64,000 nucleotides of DNA from Zonotrichia leucophrys gambelii. Taxonomy: Eukaryota > Chordata > Aves > Passeriformes > Passerellidae. Below the pieces are notes generated by a model, which saw only the letters and a program-made list of their open reading frames with translations, was not told where the DNA came from and did not search any database. The stretch spans positions 80,094,716 through 80,158,715 of the forward strand of contig NC_088171.1 in the NCBI RefSeq assembly GCF_028769735.1, in the 5' to 3' direction. Shown here piece after piece: positions 12,601 to 25,828 of this stretch. Both the position numbers and the translations under genes were made by a program. Position 1 is the first letter of the stretch. Each line of letters opens with the position of its first letter.

Positions 12601-14632
12601 GGACTATATACTACTTCTCAACCTAGGCAATGTATCACACTGCTGAAAAATGACTGAGAATTTACACAGGATGGAGGAAGTGTTCAGGCAATCATGGCTT
12701 TTAACAAGGTGAGGGAGGAGACAATTTTCTTTATTTAAGTTATGTAACAAAAAAATCCCCACAGAAAATAAGCAAAAAGTCCTGTGCAATTGTAAGAGTG
12801 GGGAAATTAGCTAATAATACCTGTGGCTCCATACTAATTATGAGTTAAGATGGTGTCCTTGCTGACAGCTTCCTACTGTGTTCATAGAAGTAGAACTTGT
12901 TACATCCTTAATCCATAAACAGGATTGCCTTGAATCCACTTCCCATTTATTGTTTCCTAATGCTTGGCTGCCTCCAAATTTGTAATTGACTCATAGGTTA
13001 ATAACTTAACTTTTTGATTAATAACCCAATAAAAGTGTTCTGTGAAATAAACTTTATAACTTTATCAGACTCTCCTTTTTAATTCTTTTTTTTTTTTAGC
13101 CTTCAGGTGGAGGGGGTTTTGGTTCTATTTTTAGCAGTTATTTTGAACATCATTAGTAAAATAAGGGACTTATTTTTCTGGTAGTGCTTATTAAGCCATG
13201 CCTTTAAACCTTAAAGTCAGGTCTGCAGTTTTTTTCTAGTATTTTATAGGATCACATTGTGTTTATGGTACTCAAAATATGTGTTTACATTGAGAGCTTA
13301 ATATTCTGTGAGGCAAGGATACATATCACACACAGCAAAGCTCAAAATTAAGATTGTTTTCACAAGTCCTTATCATACTATCCACTAACATTCATTAAAG
13401 AATGGGACAGTCTGGTTGTCTCTAAAGGTACTCAGTTCTTTGCAGATCAGTACTGTATTTCAGAACCAGAGTTGTAAAGTTATTGCATGTATGGATGCAC
13501 TGCACACCTTCCCAGAGGACATTAATCCAAAATTATTCCTTTCTCCTGTATTTTCCAAACCATTGACAATTTCCCCATTTTTCAAAGGAAGACCAAAAAC
13601 TTAGAGAGCAAGTACATTTTCCTATTTTAATGGAAATATTTTTTGCATTTATTTGTTTTTATTTATTTTGGATTTTCTTCTCATATTCACTGACTATCTT
13701 AAGAAATATCTGTTCGGCTGGTTGAGCCTTGCTCCCAGGATGCACCTAAGACATCAGAGTGGACTATTTCTTCCAGAGGCCAAAGAGTGACTGAGCCAAG
13801 TAAATTCCATTTTGTTCAAAAAGTATTCAGAGAGAAATCCTTATTGAAAAATAAAACACAAAAGACATATGGTTTACCTTGTTATCTTAGAAGAATAAGA
13901 GTAGGCTTAAAAATTGCCTCATTCTAACCTCCAAAATTATGCATTTGAAAGTTCAGTGGTCACATTAAGCACCTAGCTTTATTAGTTTTACTGACATACA
14001 ACCACTCCTCCCCACAAAAAACCCAATGCTAAAACCAAACAAAAAAACAGCATCAACAACCAACCTTAAATCCAATACTTATGGATACTTACAGAGAATT
14101 GAATGTGAGCCTTAACTGTTCTTTGAATTTCTCTTTTCTTTGAAAAAAATATATAGGGCATTACAAAATACATAGAAAAAAATGGGGTTGGTTTCCTTGC
14201 TGGTTTGGTTTTGTGTTTGTTTAAGGGAAAAAAGTCTCATCGTAATATTTCTTAGTTTTTAAAACATATATATATACCCCAAAAGCATGAATGATTTCAG
14301 ATGTTTATCTTGAAGGACTACTCCAGGTCATCTGGGATAGAAGTGTCTGAGGATCATGAGATAAAATAGCAGCATTTCCACTGCCCTAGTTCTTGTCCAT
14401 GTTTATTTACATATGGTAACATTTGCAGCAACTGAGGTAAAAATCAAGTGTACTTGAAAAGTGAAGATAGATTAAAGAAATATCTTCTCGAAGATCTGAA
14501 AATATTGATAGAAGACTAAGAATTTTTTTCACACAGTCAGGAAACTACCCTGGAAAAACTTGACATGCACTGTTAACAATGAAAGGTGAAACATGGGCAC
14601 TTTGGGAACTACAAAACAAAAAAGACATTAAG
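12601..14632. other. Unique sequence, no gene seen
   Basis: No recognised repeats beyond short A/T runs and a brief TA run near 14267-14275. No supported coding signal. Confidence 0.5.
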
Positions 14633-15086
14633 CTATAGGAAGGCGTCCAAAGGAGGACCAAGAGGATGGTAAACAGTTTGGAAGGGAAGCCTTATGAAGA
14701 CTGGCTGTGGGCACTTGGCCTGTTCAGACTGGAGGAGACAAAGGGGAGACCTCATATTGCTCTTCAACAACATTATGAGGGGAAGACAAGAGGCAGGCAC
14801 TGATCTCTTCACTTTCATGACCAGTGATAGGACTTGAGGAAACAACATTAAAGTGAGTCAGGGGAGATTTAGGTTGGATGTCAGGAACAGGTTCTTCCCC
14901 CAGAGTGTGGTTGGGCATTGGAACAGGCTCCCCAGGGAAGGGGTCCCAACACCAGAGCTCGAGAAGTGTTTGGACAAGAGTATCAGGTCCATGGTGTGAC
15001 TCTTGGAGTGCCCTGCACAGGTTCGGGCATGGGGCTCAGTGGTCCTTGTGGATACTTACAACTCAGCATATTTTACAATTCTATTA
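14633..15086 (+). repeat. CR1 LINE, 3' end fragment
   Basis: The sense-strand CR1 3' region can be followed throughout: 'gcgtccaaaggaggaccaag', 'ttcagactggaggagacaaa', 'caggggagatttaggttgga', 'ttggaacaggctccccaggg', then 'acaattctatta' at the tip. These phrases are the end of pol and the 3' UTR. Frameshifts leave no long frame. The open frames on both strands here are shadows of CR1. Confidence 0.93.
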
Positions 15087-15718
15087 TATATTGAGTCTGA
15101 AGTTCACTTTGTAGAGTGAGCGAGGCCTCTTCAACTTCAACAGTATATCCAATGAGAGGTACAAAATCTCAGCCCCTGAAATTACTGCAGTCAGGCATGT
15201 TACAAGATGGCCAGTGTCACCTTTCCTAGCTGTTCATCTGTCTCATTTACAAAAAGCCTTGACCTCATTTACTTACACTGAAGAAAAAATTGAAAGCTGT
15301 GAAAGAGAATCACATGCCTTTTTAAGAACTGAAATGATGACACAAACAGAGAAAATGCAGGTAGTTGTAGGGCAGACATATTAGGCAGTTCAATTTCAGG
15401 TTTCAAACACTTAAGTCAGACTGGGTCTGGTGGCACTTCTACACCTGAGAATCATCATGAAGACAGAACACTCCATTTCACAGAGTGAGTCCACTTCCCT
15501 TCTCTCCACTCACAGCAAGTGATTTGTCACAAGAAGAAAATGGCTAAGCTTCAGTAATTGCCTCAACATGTTTGGGAAGCAGCTAATCATTCATTGTGGC
15601 TACACTGCTCCACAACTGGACAGCCCTATGCAGTCCCCTGATGCACAGTCTCAAACTTGGCTTTTTGCAACCTGAGTGATTCAGAAACAGGAAGAAAAAT
15701 CCCTCTTTTATTTTGTAG
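15087..15718. other. Unique sequence, no gene seen
   Basis: Slightly less A+T-rich than its surroundings, but no family was recognised and no long frame is present. Confidence 0.45.
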
Positions 15719-15850
15719 AGTCACAGAATAATTTGGATGTCAAGGGACCTTAAAGTTCATCTAGTTCCAACACTCCTGCCGTGAACAGAGTACCTTCTTC
15801 TAGACCAGATTGCTCAAAGCCCCGTCCAACCTGGCTTTGATCACCTGTTT
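15719..15850 (-). repeat. CR1 LINE, short 3' tip
   Basis: It begins 'gagtcacagaataatttgga' and runs through 'agggaccttaaagttcatct' and 'agattgctcaaagccccgtc', the reverse complement of the CR1 3' UTR. Only about 130 bp remain, a 5'-truncated insertion. Confidence 0.88.
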
Positions 15851-18600
15851 TATAAGAAGAAATATTCATAAAAAAGTCATTTTATAAGAAATAAACATAT
15901 GTTTTAAAGTAAGAATAAATAAATACATTTGGACAGCCAAGTCCATATGCATAGATATTTTTATTATAAATTAATATTTCTTGTTTCTATCAGTGTGTGT
16001 CCACACTCAGATATAGAACGAGTTTAGTTTGAGCATTTCCCAGAAATTGCATTCAATAAGACAATTTTTCTGTATTTTTTTACTTCTTAATTTGTTATGT
16101 CTTTTTTTCCAATGTTTTGAAAGTGAAGTCAAAATAACAGTAACGATGTATAGAGGAAAATTTCATTGAACCATAGATCAAGTTGTTGTCAAGAATATTT
16201 ATTAATTTATACTCTGTAAACAAAAGAGGTTTTTTATGTTGAGAATGAAATAGATTATATTCTTGTATATTTGTTTTCTTTGCTTTGTGCTTCTATTGCT
16301 TTCATTTCAGAAACAATATAATAAACAAAGATTGTTGCTTAGCAACTTCAAATATTAATTTTTAAATACAATGCTCATATTTTGCGTTGTAATGCAAGTT
16401 CAGTTTATACTGTGTGATGAGCTATTGGAAAATAATTAACTTATTTCTTGGCATAATTTCTCAAAAATTTATTTATCTATTACTTGTCTAGGGAGAAGGA
16501 ATTTTTCTAAATCATATTCATTGGTAGAGATTTTGTTAAAAAAGCAATTTATTATCCTATGTACTGAAAAATTAATTTTTCAGTAATTACCATTTAAGTA
16601 GAATTTATTTTCCTTAGCGTATATAGAACAATCTTAAATCAGTAAACTTCTAGAGTTTAAATGTGCCCCAACTAGAGGCATTCTAGCTTTCATATCTCTA
16701 ATGAGTACCCAGTGATGCAACATCCCCATGCTGTACAGTTACGCTTTGAAATTTTTGCATTTTGTGTGTGAAAAAACAAGGTAGACTTTTATCTATTTAT
16801 CAGTTCAATGATATAGAAGTAAGAAGCCATTCATTTTCTTCTAGTACAAGATGTCCCAACAGTGTTTGACTTCTAATAAAATGAACTTGGTATTAGTGAC
16901 TAGTTGGATTATGTGGCCATTAGTACAAGTAGGGTTATATGATTATTTTGACCATCTATCTTATTTGAAAACTTGTGTTTCCCTCATCAATATATTGTGA
17001 AATCATTTCTTGTAAAAGATATATGTATATTTTTTCCCAGGAATTAGAAGCCATGGATTCTTTTAATTGTTATTTTTTTATGTTTATTAAAACTTGAAAT
17101 TGACTGTTCCTTTTATACTTTTTCTATTTGTTCTTGGTAACAGATATAGATAATAAGATTCTAAAACACAAAACAGCTGACACAAAATTTCCCCCCTCAC
17201 ATGTGAGTCACATTTACAGTTTGGGGGTTTTTCAGGTTTTGTTGTTTTAGGGGTTTTTAAGTGTTTTTCATTCCATGTTTGGAATGAAAGGTTTCTACAT
17301 TTTGGTGAATTAGTTATTATGTATAGAACTGAGACTTTCAACAGAAGAAGAAATTTATGGAAGATTGTTGCATTGTGACAAAAATGATTTTCAATATAAC
17401 TAAGTGAGAATAGATGAAAGAAACATGGAAATGTTAATTTAGTTAGGACTCATGTTAAATCTGAATGCTGTCATAACACAGTATCTACAGTGAAGAAAGG
17501 GAAAGGACAGGAGTTCCTTATTATATCATAGTATGCATCTGCTGTTTAAATGTTATTTATCCTACTCAGGGCATTTAAAACAAACACAGTATTTCCCAAT
17601 AGCAAGAAGGTGGCAGAAATGTAATAGGCAAAGATTAACATATTATCTTACAATTTATTAAGTAACTTAGATAATTTAGGTAGGCTGAGTTGCTGGTTTG
17701 GTTTTTTCCCTGGACTTTTCTTTGAAGAAAAGTAGATCTTGAGTTACCTCTCTGGTAGAAGGGCAGCATTTGTTAGATTATACTTGCTCAACACCAGCAT
17801 TTTAATCCATGTATCACAGCACAGATCAGTCTGGAATTTCATATTCACAGGGAGTGAATCAGTGAATATGTTTTCCTAAATATCTTTTTTTTTTTTTAGC
17901 AAAGAGAGAGATAACTCTTAATTTTTGAATATGAATTCGTAATATGCTGTTGCTTTAATTACCTTTTAACTTCAAAGGGTAGATAAAATTCTAAATAAAT
18001 ATATAAGCAAAAATGTTCTTAGTACTTTCTTTAATCAGAAATTGCAGCTGTCAATTACTTTCTCTTTTAGTCATGTCTGACACTTGAAATTTAGTGATGA
18101 AATTTAGAGCCTGTTCTACAAGTTTGTGTAGTCATCCACTTCCTACTGAATGTAGAATCTGTTAAGGGGAATAAACTCATGGAAGCTGGCATTCTTGATT
18201 TAGAAAATGGATTATCAAATTGCAGAAAGATGAGTTGCAACATTCTCCATGCTGTGTTAAGTTGTTGAACATAAAAAATGTTAAACAGAAGCCCATTTAA
18301 GGAAAAATAAAACCAGCAACCACCCAAAAAGTTATTTATTTTTTCTTTCAACTTATACAGTTTGTCACAAGTATGAACATGAAAAGATTTCAAATCTTTG
18401 TGATTTCTGAGTTGTTAACTGCTACAATTGACAGAGTATGAACAACACAGCAAAATACTATATACAGTGATAGTAACTGGGATCATAATTGCCAGAATTT
18501 AAAACACATTCTAGAAAATATTTGTAGCTTAGGATATGTTTACTTGGCAAGTCCTTTAGTAACATTTTAAAAAACAGTTTGACTGGGTTTTCTTTCCTTT
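15851..18600. other. Unique A+T-rich sequence, no gene seen
   Basis: No repeat family recognised. A T-run lies near 17886-17898. The 100-codon minus-strand frame at 18091-18393 has no recognised family or splice context. Confidence 0.5.
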
Positions 18601-18712
18601 TCTTTTTTTTTAGGGGGTGGGGGTGGGGATGAGGGTGTTGGTTTGTTTGTTTGGTTGGTTTGGGGTTTTTTTGTCTGGTTTTGTTTGTTTTTGTTTGGTT
18701 TTGTTTTCTTCA
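18601..18712 (+). repeat. G-run followed by (TTTG/TTGG)-rich tract, possible G-quadruplex
   Basis: A T-run leads into four G-tracts of 5, 5, 4 and 3 at 18613-18635, separated by 1, 1 and 4 bases, which satisfies the usual G3+N1-7 quadruplex pattern. About 75 bases of TTTG, TTGG and TTTTG repeats follow. This is low-complexity DNA; no regulatory role is shown by sequence alone. Confidence 0.7.
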
Positions 18713-21640
18713 TTGGTTTCTTTTCTACTTCTGAATGCTTGTTTCATAGCAAACTCTACTGTCTAATATCTGATTGCAATATAATTTTTTATGGCTTGTT
18801 ATTAACTCTGTAGGTTTTTGCTTATTTCAGGAAAAGGCACTTATCTAAGAAACAAAGGTAGTTTGTGATTCAGGAGAAGATCTCAAAAATTACCAAAAGG
18901 TATAATAAGACTTAACCTTGCAGTTTCTCTTCAATCATTAAAATAATTAACCATTTAGCTCAGATTTCGTAGCATCAGCCCTTGGAATTCCTGTGGTTCT
19001 GCTTCCCACTTTTCATGAGTTTGAACTGGTTGCTGATTGCACACCTGCTTGCACCTTTCTTCACCTTGATGCATTTTGTTCATGTCAGGTGTCCTACAAA
19101 GAGAACTTTTACAGCACTCCTAGAGCAATTGCATTCTTATTCTTTGGCTCAGCTACATTATTTTTTTTTTTTGCCTTGTACTTGAAAGAATAAAAAACAA
19201 AACCAGAGAATGCTACAATAATTTTCTGTATAACTTATTATTCTCACAATGAGAGAATGTAAAATATTATGTTAATGTTGTTTCTTGAGAAATGCAGAAT
19301 GGGATTAGAATTTGGTATTACAAACATATATGCTAAAGGATAACTTGTTCAGCTTTTGCTGAGGGAGAAGACATGAAATATGACTATATATTCATACCAA
19401 TACTTACTTATTTAGGGACTTGTATGAATGAACAGTTTTTAAAACCTAAGTTTGTAATATGATTATTTGAAATGTGGTAATCTTATTAGTTTAATGTTTA
19501 ATGTTGTAGAGAAGGTGAATTCTGATTTTAGACTTTCTCCATCTATGTCTACCTACAGCATCTCTACTTTTTTCCTGAGTCTACTTGCATTTATCTGGTA
19601 GAGTCCACATTTTTGGGGTTTCTTTTTCTGTCCCCTCTCTTACTCCCTTCAAAATGTTAATAATTCTCCTATGGAGCACTTTATATTCCTTTGAATTCTG
19701 AAAAGATAAACATGTAACAATTCTGCTTCCATTTGAGATTTTCTTTTTTTTCAGTTGGTACTCTAATCCGTGGAATGTTATGTGTCAAAACAGATAAGCT
19801 GGGTTGAAAATTGAATTTTTTCTTATCCATATATTTATCTTTTAACATTTCCTTTTTTCATTGGACCTGCAGAAACATACATTAATTCTTCTCTTTAATT
19901 CATCAGTATTAGTTCATCATTCAGATGAATCAGAACACTGCTTCCAGAAAGAAAATGTGCATGTCCTATATTTTATGAAAAAGTAAGCTCTTTGAGTTTT
20001 GATCTTTTTCATTGCAATTGAAGAGAAAGATGTTTGTTCTGAGTAAAAAGGAAAAATAATGACTAAATCTTTAACATAAAATGAAACACCTACTGGGAAT
20101 TAAATGTAAGTCAGTCAAAAGGCTTCTTCTGTGAAACTGTTGTATCACCTCCCAAGAGACTGAAATCATCTTATTTGGCTTCCAGGAGGTACCATACAGA
20201 ATTATTTCTGCCCTAGGAGAAAAATTCCCATTAATTCAAAATGATTTAATGTTGAATTTTTCATACCCTCAATGATAAAAGCTATAACGATTTTCCCTGC
20301 AGGCAAGAAAAATATGCAAGTATCATTTCTACATGGTTTCAAAATGAATGCCTCTGTGTGTGTTTCTGTGTGTGTGTTTGTATGGCACATACACAGAAAA
20401 AAAAAAGCCACAATAATCTGGAGATTCAGATTTTTAAATGCTTTTGTTGGTCATCATCCATAGGTTTTAATTATTGGAAATCCTGATCTGGTATTTTAAG
20501 ATAGTATCACCCACACTAACTAGAAAAATCAGGAAAATTTCTACTTAAGATAATTATGAAAAATAGTTGTTGATGAATAACATGTTTTTAAGATAATACA
20601 GTGAAAAACAACTGAGAGCCTTGGATTTTCTGCTCATATGTCATCTAGCAATTATGTGGTTTTCACCTTCTCTAAAATGTGAAAAGGCCACTTTGATTTC
20701 AAACAGAAAGCCATACAGAGGCATTTTGAATTCTACAGACCCTTCCTCTGAATGTCTTTATGATGATACTCTGAACAGTATGGATTATGAATCTATACAT
20801 CTGATCCTATGAGTGTGTATCAACATTCCAGTTAGGACAGATAAGGGCTGAGTAATATGTATGAGTTAAAAAAAAAAAAAGGCAGAAGATGATTGTAGGT
20901 AATCCATATGCATTACAGTAACAGGACAGAATTGAATTTCTCAGATTAAATTACTCACTATTAGAAAAACTACTACAAGAAAGGGTGTGATTTGTGCAGC
21001 TGACTTAGCAAGTTTACAAGCTGTTTGGCCAGTTTGGTGTTTGCCTCCAATTTGTCACCAGTGAAACTTGCTGCAATTCTCATTTTTCAGTAGTTGCCAG
21101 TTTGGTTTCATTAAATTGACAACTGTACACAATTTCTAATAATCAAAGAACAAGTTAATGGTGTTGGCTGCAGACTGCAGCTTGACCCATCTGTGGTTCA
21201 AAATCTAAACAATCAGAAGACTAAATGCGCTCCTTTTTCTCTTGTCACATGAAGAGTGAAGATTTCCTTGACTCTTAGCATTTGGTTTGTCTGTCAGTGT
21301 CCCAGGAAAGCTGACACCCTTGTGCTCAACCAGTCTGTGAGTATCCTGTTTTGGAGACTCTTCACCAAGCAGGTCACTGGAATGGAGAGAGGTTTGGCTG
21401 ACTTGTTCAGGGACACACACCAACAGCATAAAGGAGAACCCTCAGCAGGTCTTCTCACTTTATGACTCCTAAGTGGGTCTTCCCCTTTAATTGAATATGT
21501 TCCCTAATCTTTCCACATTCCCTCTCAGATTTAGTTATCACCTCAGATAGTTTCAAGAATACTCTGTATTGTGATTTGCAGGTCTAAGCAGCATTCCAAA
21601 GTAAATAACTAGATTTGTATTCAGAATTATTTGATTATTA
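18713..21640. other. Unique sequence with a short TG repeat
   Basis: No gene or transposon recognised. An interrupted TG run sits at 20354-20380 and an A-run of about 12 near 20869-20880. Confidence 0.5.
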
Positions 21641-22169
21641 CTGTTGTTGTCTTTTTCCCAACCTGGAAATGAAACTCAAGACAATTTTAGTAAGGAGGTA
21701 ATATAAAAGGGGATCTTTATTTGAAGGCCTTCAGAGGCAGTTATGGAAAGATATCCACAAAAGCCCACTGCTACAGGGATGAGTACATTTTTATAGGTTT
21801 TAGGAAATTAGCATAATTGACAAAAAGCACCAATTAGGAGGACAAGTGGTGATGCAATTCCCTCCCAGGTCAAGCCCCTTGTTTGGAATTCCCACCTTGG
21901 CACTAGCTGTACTTTGTCCATGAAATGTGTCTCGAAGAGTTGTTCTCAACCTTGGCTCCCAGGAAGAACCAAATAGCACTGGGGCCTTGTAGCCCCTGGG
22001 GCTTGGAGCTCTGGAGTTTGTTTTGTCTTTCTGCCTAGGGAAAGACCATGGAAAAGTACTGGGAAAACTAGCCCCTAATACAATAGGCTACAGGGCTACA
22101 AATGTATGTCTGAAGAATATAGAGAACATATAAAAGAAAAAAGGCAAAACCTAAACATCACCTGTGGCA
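21641..22169 (-). mobile_element. Solo LTR-like element of an avian endogenous retrovirus
   Basis: On the minus strand, from about 22169 to 21641, the sequence has LTR architecture. It starts 'tgccacaggtgatgtttagg'. A GC-richer U3-like body follows, then a TATA box (TATAAAAA, minus strand, 21795-21788), and about 70 bases on an AATAAA signal (21721-21716) with a T-rich region beyond. The text resembles LTRs I know from passerine genomes, but I cannot name the family. No gag or pol lies beside it, so it is probably a solo LTR left by recombination between two LTRs. I could not find a convincing target-site duplication, so both ends are approximate. No viral protein is encoded. Confidence 0.72.
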
Positions 22170-23033
22170 AAATAAACCATATGGAATTTTTTCCTGTTTA
22201 CTTTATCGGGTGAAAGCAGCTTAGATTCTAACTGTGAAAATGTTGTATTTACTTTCATAATTTTTTTTTCTTCCTTCTTTTTAAAGTTTGTGATTTAGGA
22301 ATATTTTTCTTACTAAGCTCGTTTACAAGAACAATTCCAGAAAATTTAAATAAAAATAGTGGAAACAACAAAGCCACTGAAAATTTATCTTTGAAATAAC
22401 ATGAAAAAAGACATTTCAGACAAAATTTCCCAAGAATAAAATGTACACTGTGTATCAAATATTAAGAAAATTATGAAATCAATTTATTCTCAAAAAATCT
22501 GTGAGTGTATATATGTGCAAATTTTTGTGAATATGCATGCATATATTTACAAAATAGTTGAAAAATATCTGAAAGATAGACAGAGAATACATAGTAATTA
22601 TTCTTTGTGTATCACTGTAGACCTGTGTGTGATTAATTAATGTGGTTTTCATGTTTTTCTTGAAGAAGAACCAATCTGTCCTTAACATGAGATTTAGGAA
22701 TGATTTCTTACATGCAAATGCTCAGCTACTAGGTATTTTATTTGGAATTACAATCAGATTTCTGATCTAGTCTACAAATTCTTTATTTTTAATCACTTTG
22801 CTTATCACAATTCTATGTCAATAAGGATTTGAGAGATTCTTACTTGTGAGAAGCACACAATAATTTCTTGTTTCCAATATGGTCTCCAAGTAACTTCCAT
22901 GATGCCTGAGAAGACTTTCACATCCTATCTTTTTCTTCTATCTTTTTTTCAAAGAATTTGTTAATTTCTATGCTGCTCACCTTTTTAAATTGACTGCAGC
23001 TCTAGTGAATGTCTGCTTTTCTTGCTACAGAAA
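22170..23033. other. Unique A+T-rich sequence, no gene seen
   Basis: No recognised element or exon signal. Confidence 0.5.
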
Positions 23034-23463
23034 AGGGCTACAGAAATGCTGAAGGTCCTAGAGGAAGCCATTTGAAGCTGAGGTCTCTTAACTTGTCCAG
23101 GCAGGAGAAGAGGACACTGAGAAGAGATCTCATGGTGGTCCACAACTTATTCACATGGGAAAGTGGAGGGGCAGGCAGTGATCTCTTCTCTCTGGTGATC
23201 GGTGGCAGGACTGAATGGCCTGAGTCTGTGTCAGGAGAGGCTTAAGTTAGATATTCTGAAAAGTTGCTTCATCCAGACAGTGGCTGGGCACCAGAAAAAG
23301 CTCCCCAAGGAAGTGGTCATGGCACAAAACTGCGAGAGCTCAAGAAGCACTTGGACAATGCTCTCAGGCACACAGTGTGACTCTTGGGGATGCCCTGTGC
23401 AGGGTGATTTTTATCTCCTAGGTGAATTTTTTCTCTTCCAAATAAGGACACTATGTGATTTTA
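23034..23463 (+). repeat. CR1 LINE, 3' end fragment
   Basis: Sense CR1 phrases run in order: 'gcaggagaagaggacactga', 'agaagagatctcatggtggt', 'tcaggagaggcttaagttag', 'agctccccaaggaagtggtc', 'tgactcttggggatgccctg', then a worn tip near 'ggacactatgtgatttt'. The layout parallels the copy at 14633-15086, suggesting a related subfamily. The plus-strand frames at 23009-23525 belong to this element. Confidence 0.9.
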
Positions 23464-25629
23464 TAAATACTGAATTACGAAACTCAGTCACTGTAATTGA
23501 ATTGGCCTCAAGCATCAGCATTTAGAATCACATCCTTTGTGCTGGTCAGGACCAAATAAAAAATTACCCTGCCTCTTATGAGAACTTCTGTGATCTTTCC
23601 CTGGTTTAAATAAGGTAAGTCAAGTCTGCCATTTCTCTTGAATGCCCTAATCTCAAAGCATCCCTGACCTCTTTTGCATATTGTTGTCATTGTCCCCTTT
23701 GTGGTCAAAGAGGCAGTAATATCTCAAAATTGCTTTTTTTCTCATCTAGGTCTGGGTTATCCCTTGAAGAAGATAGTGTTTTTTAAGAAGAAAGTGGAAT
23801 GTTAAAGGGATTATTATATGGTGATCTCTGCAAACTTTTGAGTTATGAAAATTTCAATTTCCTTAAACTCCTTCAAGTAGTAACCTCCTTCTGAAGGGAT
23901 ATTTAGATATTTATGTCAAAGGAACATAAGTAGCCTACATAATTCACATTTGCCTTATCCCACCAATACTACATCTGATACTTAATTCAGTTAACTTCAA
24001 AATCCATCCTCTTGCAAGGTTTCTAAGTGCTCATTTTACCTACTTCAAATGAAGAGGTATTACTCTAGGTAGCCCTAGGTATCCAGCTGATATGGCTGAC
24101 TTTCCTTACTAAATTTCTGTCCCAAGTTACAAAAGGTCCTTTAGACTTTACTCTCCTGCTCTTGCTTCATTTAATCCATGTTAAAAATCCCTTTAAAGTT
24201 TCTTTAGGTACAGATTTTTTTTTATTGTTGATCTTCACGTGACAAAGATTATTTTGGTGTGCTCCAAAGTTATCCATATATAAAGAAAATAAATATTTTT
24301 GCCAACAAATGTGGCTAATGTGTGGTTGGGTCTACACGTCAGCCAGATTCTTTCTTGACTGCTTTGCCCTCCACTAAAACATTGTGGATTTGTAAGATCT
24401 TAAAAATTCTTCAGTGTTCCTTAGCAACGGGGTCAAGTCCTCAGGTACAGTGATGATTATAATTCTCAAGGTTTACAACTTGCTTCTTCTTCTGCTCTAT
24501 ACAGGACAGGAGCATTCCATGTGCAAACCCTCCTCGGCTAAGTTTATATTAAAAATTTTGGTAGAGTTTTAGTCTAGTATCTGATATGTTTACAAAGTGG
24601 TTTTGCTTGAAAGTCAGAAAATTTAATTTGCTAGCTCAACACTTTTCAGACTAGATTAGATTCTTTTTTGATAAAGGAAGCTTTAAAGATATTAATGAGA
24701 ATGTGAACTACCTTTTTGTTCTTACTTTCACTTTGCAAGGAAACACACTTTCTAAAGTGAACCAAAAAGTATCCTAATAAAATATTGGGACATCTTTTTG
24801 GGCAGAAAGCCCTATATTTCCACAGCTGCAGTTAGATAATAGAATACAAGGAACCATATTTGTTTAGAACAGCCATGGACTATGAACAATAAAGCAGAAT
24901 CATTTGTCTGAACTCTGTCTTCCCATGTCTGCCTCAAAAACTATGATTTCTGTCCTGCTGTCACCTCAAAGGTACTTAACTGAAGCCCTTTCACAAAGAT
25001 TCTGTCAAGTCAGTCTAGCCAGCTAGATGAACTGAGTCATTTGTCTTGGGGATTATTCTCTTTGACATAAGGTGAACACTAAGTAAATATGCTCATTGGA
25101 TGAGGTGATGCCAGGAGAATCCCCAATTTTTAATATTCTAGATGCCTAATATGTGCCTTAGGTCTGTGTTCTGCCCAAGCAGTCAAAGACAAATTCACCT
25201 GAATATTTAAATATACAAGAAAAAGTTATTAAAGCCTCTAACCAAAGCAAATCTTCAACAGCCATGAAATCCTTCTTATAAGGATTCTGCACAAACTTGA
25301 CATACATAGATATCTAATTTAAAGGACACATTACCCTTGCCTCGTGACAACAAGGTCACATGGTTGTACTCCTGAGAATGTATTTTATTTTTCCTTACCT
25401 GTGATTTTCTGTGCTACTTTCTTCCTTACATTTTTAATAATAATATTTTTAATACTGTAATAAATCTGTTGGATTAAACTGTATTGAAGTATTTTACAAC
25501 TTTTTATTCAAAGAGAAAAGCATGCACATTCAATGTTCTCAAGACCCACTAAAAAGGACAGAACCAATATTTTTGTAGCACTTGGTGGACAATAGAAAAT
25601 TACTAGGACTTTTAATTCCCTCAAAATGT
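23464..25629. other. Unique sequence, no gene seen
   Basis: No recognised repeat. A consensus-like donor (AAG|GTAAGT, 23612-23620) has no convincing acceptor or open frame. Confidence 0.5.
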
Positions 25630-25828
25630 CATAGAATCATAGAATCATAGCGGCATAGAATCATTGGATACTTTGAGTTGGAAGGTACCTTAAACATCAT
25701 CTAGTTCCAATCCCCACTTTTGTTGGCAGGGACGTTTTCCACTGGACCAGGTTGCTTAAAGCCTCATCCGACCTAGTCTTGAACCCTTCCAGGAACAGGA
25801 TATCCAGAGCTTCTCTCAGCAGCCTGAG
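25630..25828 (-). repeat. CR1 LINE, 3' tip with extra terminal repeats
   Basis: The left edge has several copies of the CR1 terminal unit ('atagaatcatagaatcatag', then one altered unit, then 'catagaatcattgg'), more than other copies here retain. The 3' UTR follows in reverse ('gttggaaggtaccttaaaca', 'tggaccaggttgcttaaagc'). About 200 bp survive. Frames on both strands are CR1 shadows. Confidence 0.92.

Noticed and set aside
18091..18393. 100-codon minus-strand frame
   Set aside because: Aromatic/Lys/Asn-rich composition of translated A+T-rich DNA, with no homology recognised.
23612..23620. Consensus donor AAG|GTAAGT, and a similar one at 31441
   Set aside because: About one such string is expected by chance per strand in this length, and neither has an acceptor and open frame beside it.
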